This document shows, piece after piece, positions 60,167 through 64,000 of a stretch of 64,000 bases of DNA. A model generated the notes under the pieces. The model made no database searches. It was not told where the DNA came from and saw only the letters and a list, made by a program, of their open reading frames with translations. The stretch's first letter is position 1. Each line of letters starts with the position of its first letter. Both the position numbers and the translations under genes were made by a program. The DNA lies in contig NC_068575.1 in the NCBI RefSeq assembly GCF_025698545.1, positions 57,607,980 to 57,671,979 on the forward strand. Direction: 5' to 3'. The stretch is from Gossypium raimondii (Eukaryota; Streptophyta; Magnoliopsida; Malvales; Malvaceae).

Positions 60167-62850
60167 CTATAACTGCAGTTGACCATAATTAATGTGGTTG
60201 ATTTGATTCAATCGTATGCAGCATAGCATGTTCTCCGGTAAATCTTCGGGTTTATTTCCCTGTTCAGAAGTGTTGCAATTACATCATATGCATGTCCGAT
60301 TGAAATCTCAAAACGTTGAAAGCAGCCTAAGTAATTAAAAATTTTACCTGAATTGTCAAGCCAAAATCCAGTATACACAACTTATATCTGTCCTGAAACG
60401 CCTCGAAACCTTTTCTAGATATGTAGCTAAATCTATGCAAATCTAAATCAATCTCAAAGTAGTTCTCGCCCTGAAAGAGTTTTAATCCATCAGAATCATA
60501 TGCATAGTTAGGTCATAAATTAATTAAAACTAAATAATCCAATAGAAAGATCATGAGGGAAAAAAAGAAGATACCAAGTAAAATTCATGCTGAGGTCGCG
60601 AGAGAACCGGCTTTTCATTATAAGCATTCATAAGCTTCTTCTCAGCTGTGCTTAAATGAAGATCCATAACATTTGCCACTCGACCAATCATTTTCAGTCT
60701 TTCCCTAAAAGGTGCAATAGTATCTACGGGGAATCCTTTAACTCGCTCTACCTCATCATTGATAAACCGCTGACGGTAAAAGAACGAATGAGAAATGTTA
60801 ATGAATTAAGATAAACAACAAAGGGATGCCCAAAACAAGGGACTTCTGATAATTAAATGTTTAACATAGAAGCAGAAAGCAATAGATGTGTTTATCTTAC
60901 TATAATATTTTCTCGGAACTGAAGTGGGAGCTCTTTTGAGTAACTTTCTGATAGTTTAAAGTACAACACCAAATTCATTCCTTCTCCATCGTTTTCACTT
61001 TGAAAGATTGTAATAGGGTACAACGGAATCTGCAGGCCGAAAGAAAATGTCTTTATTAAAAGAGGTTCAATGACAACACAAAGAGATTTGAACCTATAAA
61101 CACATTGAGCATGCTTATGTCCATATTTCAGTTTCAAGCAAAGAATGTAAGTTACAATTGGAAAATAACAATTCGATCTAAAGCTTGGGAGAAAATATTT
61201 CACGTCAACATCTATTGTAAGGTCTTAGAAAACATGCAGATAACAATATGGAGTGAATTCTACGAGAAAAAGAAGGAAGAGATGAAAAAGGTATATGCAC
61301 CTGAATATTTACAACAAGAATAGCAGGGATTTCTTCAGATAAATTAAAAACCGGAAGTTCCACAAAACGAGCAATGTGATCAATTTTGCGTGGAGATAAG
61401 AAGAGGTCAACTCCAAAGGGATGAAATGCTGCAAAGTTTGAAGCAAATTCCTTCTTTTTGTCCCTTCCAAGAGAGTCAACAGAAAGCATCATTGAAATCA
61501 GTTAAGCTGGCAAGTTGCAAGTACATTTATGAAGAAAAGTTGAACCAATTAGGAAAAAGCCCTCTCACCTAAAGTAGTTCTGGCCACGGACCTTGAAAGA
61601 TTTTGGCTCGAGAGGAGACCAACAATCAGGCATGCTTTTCTCTTTCGGACAGTGTGGGACTGAGGTACCAGCTACCGGTCTTTGGAAACCCACCTTCGGA
61701 GAAACTAAGATGAAATAAGACCATGCACATGTAAATATATGACAAATAAAGAAGATATTCAAGGATGATAAGGAAAAAAAACTGGTAGCATAGCATTCAC
61801 CTAATGTCGGATTGGCATGTCCGTCCCTCCATTTAAAGGATAGTTTCAGAGGTGCTTTCTTCTTTGAACTAAGAGTACTTGGGTTAAACGATCTTTTTCT
61901 CTCAAGTGAAGGGGCAGCCGAATGAAGACAAGGCAAGCAAGTATTTGGAAGAAGTTCGACATGATGCGCAGCTTGCTTTTCATTCCCACGAATACTTTCA
62001 CTAGAAATATCATCCACAAACACAGCACTCCCCTCAGTCTGATTATCATTCGCCCTCGATTGAGAATTAACATTGTTAATTAGACTCAAATCTCTAGGAG
62101 ACGATACACTCAATGCAGATGCATTTTCAGAGCCGGTCACAGATACTACCTCTGCAAACAACACGCAATGAGCTTATGAATTTAAATCATTATCAAGCTT
62201 AATTCTTTCACCAAAAGAAAAAGAAAGAGACATTCAATTGATCATAATATAAACACATACCATCATGGAGGCTATAAAAATCTTCATCCAATTCAGATTC
62301 AAATACTGAAAAGCAATCACGCCATGCCAAGTCTGCACTTCCTGTCACTAGCAACCAAACCAAAAATCAAGATCAAATTCATGAAAGCCAGTAAAATACA
62401 AATAAAAAAAATGCATCAATCAACTTTAAAACTCAAAGCCCAGAATAACCCTATAATATGAACTCAATTTTTCCATGCCCCCTCTCCATTAAGATCATAC
62501 AATTCCAAGACTAAAATTATCATTCATTTATGATTCAATAAAAAACCTAAATAAAAAAAATCGCTTTTTTTTCCCTCAATCAATCCAAGAAATCAAAAAC
62601 CAAACAACAAGGTTCAACAACTCGAAGCAAAAACAGATAAAGAAAAAAAAAGGGTAATCAAGAAAAACAATTAACCTTGGACGGTAGAACTAGCACGAGA
62701 AAAATCCTTAGAACCAGCAGCAAATTCCCCACTTTCAAGCTTGCGAGAAGAAACCCTCCTTTTAATGGTCTTTCTTCTGCACAGAATCCTCCTTTTCTTC
62801 TTCTTTGACAATCCCCCAAAGCTTCCTTGCTTTGAAACACAACTACCCAT
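60167..62850 (-). CDS. EDR2-like C-terminal domain (DUF1336) protein
   Basis: Nine coding exons on the minus strand: 62676-62850, 62261-62341, 61801-62151, 61569-61704, 61301-61463, 60901-61029, 60575-60769, 60348-60470 and 60167-60259, giving 481 aa with consistent phases. The protein starts [13 protein letters not shown], with Gly2 and Cys4 as possible myristoylation and palmitoylation sites, followed by a basic stretch [17 protein letters not shown]. After a variable region comes [12 protein letters not shown], then the DUF1336 domain: [73 protein letters not shown] and [13 protein letters not shown]. In EDR2 this domain lies after PH and START domains, but here it stands alone, as in a large plant family of unknown function. 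Membrane attachment is inferred from the N-terminus. The C-terminus (INYGQLQL) is slightly shorter than in some relatives. Confidence 0.92.
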
Positions 62851-62910
62851 ATTTTCTTCTTTTTCTTTATGTGAAGTTCACAAAAGAAAAACTACATAAA
62901 GATGGTAACT

Positions 62911-62918
62911 TTTTTATA
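62911..62918 (-). promoter_or_regulatory. TATA box of the DUF1336 gene
   Basis: The minus strand reads GGAATATAAAAAAG, about 60 bases upstream of the ATG. Confidence 0.4.
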
Positions 62919-63093
62919 TTCCAAATGATGGGCTTCAGTTTTTGACTGTTAGCGTAATAGCATTAGTCTCGAGTGAAATTTCCAAAACAATAGCAGAGAG
63001 TATTAATTACTTTACTGTTTCAAGTCTTAAGCGACAGCTTCGAACTCGGCCGAAGACTTGAGCTTTGAAAAGTCTACAATGGGTCAGGGGGCC

Positions 63094-63139
63094 CACGTGA
63101 TCGATTAGCTGATCGGACGGTGGTGGTATGTGACACGTG
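63094..63139. promoter_or_regulatory. Pair of G-boxes upstream of the DUF1336 gene
   Basis: Two CACGTG hexamers lie at 63094-63099 and 63134-63139, 40 bases apart and about 250-290 bases upstream of the ATG. The second is in a GACACGTGA context. G-boxes bind bZIP and bHLH factors; paired ACGT elements often give abscisic-acid or light response. The response itself is inferred. Confidence 0.5.
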
Positions 63140-64000
63140 ATGGTAGGCAACCTAAATGGATAGCGTCTAGAGCCAAAAGAGATATTGGTTTTCTCTTTTT
63201 TACTTTTAATTTCATTAAAATAATCAACAATTTAAAATTGAATTCAGTATGCTTTTTTTCTTTTAAAAATATTATATAGAATGACCATTTATTCAAATAA
63301 AATATGTAATATGTTTGTCTAATTTTTCAAAGATAAATTCGACGAACGTGCCTTCCATATCCCACATCAGCGGAAAACACCCAAAAATATATCCTATTTG
63401 TTTATCAATCAAATTACTTTCCAGACAATTTTAATTTATGTTAAGATATTTTAGAAAGTCTTTTGAAATTTGATTAATTGCTAAATATCTTTATATATAT
63501 AATATAAAGTAGGGTATTTTTATTTTATATAAAATCAATAAAATTTCAATTATACTTATATTCAAATATATGACATAATAAATATAATTTTTATATTCAT
63601 AAAAAATTTTGGTGAATATTTTTATATAAATTTTAATAAATATAATTATTAGATAATTTATTTTTAGATGTGTCATAATCTAGTATTATATGTAAATTTT
63701 AAATTTATTTCACATGTCAATTGATTTTCAACTCAGCGATGAAATTATAAAAACAGTTACTTTTACAAAATAACATATATTATTTTAAAAATATTTTTAT
63801 ATTTTTATATACAATCTAAAAAGATATATACTATTTAAACCTAAAACATCATATTTCAACTTTATCATATTTAATGGTTCTATGACAAGAGTTAGGATTT
63901 TTTTGAATTAAAGCTTTTTTTTAATTATGAATAAAATAACTATTCATAAATATATCCAATTCCCAACAACAAAAAACCTAGGAATATCGCTTACCCGTCA
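63140..64000. other. AT-rich distal flank
   Basis: No gene is visible. The sequence is almost pure A/T from about 63480, and the 61-codon ORF at 63491-63676 is low complexity. Confidence 0.5.

Overview
This is a nuclear genomic window from a eudicot plant. The protein-coding genes are intron-rich and separated by AT-rich DNA full of small non-autonomous transposons. A miR3627-type sequence and the repeat families (for example TAGGGGTGAGCA hAT-like elements) suggest a Malvaceae genome such as cotton (Gossypium). That species call is inference; no search was run.

Layout. (1) 1-3.6 kb: AT-rich intergenic DNA with a foldback element. (2) 4.0-7.1 kb (+): receptor-like cytoplasmic kinase of the PBL34/35/36 type. 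(3) 8.4-10.1 kb (+): pectate lyase. (4) 11.2-16.3 kb (-): SSRP1, the HMG-box subunit of the FACT histone chaperone, 16 coding exons. (5) 18.7-21.2 kb (+): GT14 beta-glucuronosyltransferase (GLCAT14-like) with a GC-AG intron. (6) 24.5-32.6 kb: no protein gene supported, but three strong microRNA-type hairpins of the miR390-derived miR3627/miR4376/miR5225 superfamily, all best read on the minus strand and each with a TATA-like box just upstream. (7) 33-41.4 kb: transposon-rich block (LTR-like debris, hAT-like elements with clear 8-bp target duplications, foldback elements). (8) 42.0-43.4 kb (-): single-exon BCS1-like AAA-ATPase. (9) 43.5-54.2 kb: repeat-rich spacer with a second copy of a Mutator-like MITE, a second hAT element and short duplicated segments. 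(10) 54.3-55.9 kb (+): land-plant glycerol-3-phosphate acyltransferase, probably RAM2-like. (11) 56.7-59.0 kb (+): prolyl 4-hydroxylase with a C-terminal ShKT domain. (12) 60.2-62.9 kb (-): EDR2-like C-terminal domain (DUF1336) protein.

All eight protein genes give full-length open reading frames after splicing. Exon borders were set by hand from GT/AG sites, phase and remembered family sequence, so individual borders could be off. The genes do not form a pathway; several act at the cell surface or wall (pectate lyase, GLCAT14, prolyl hydroxylase, the acyltransferase), which is common in plants and need not mean linkage. The most interesting part is the cluster of related MIR hairpins at 24.5-32.5 kb.
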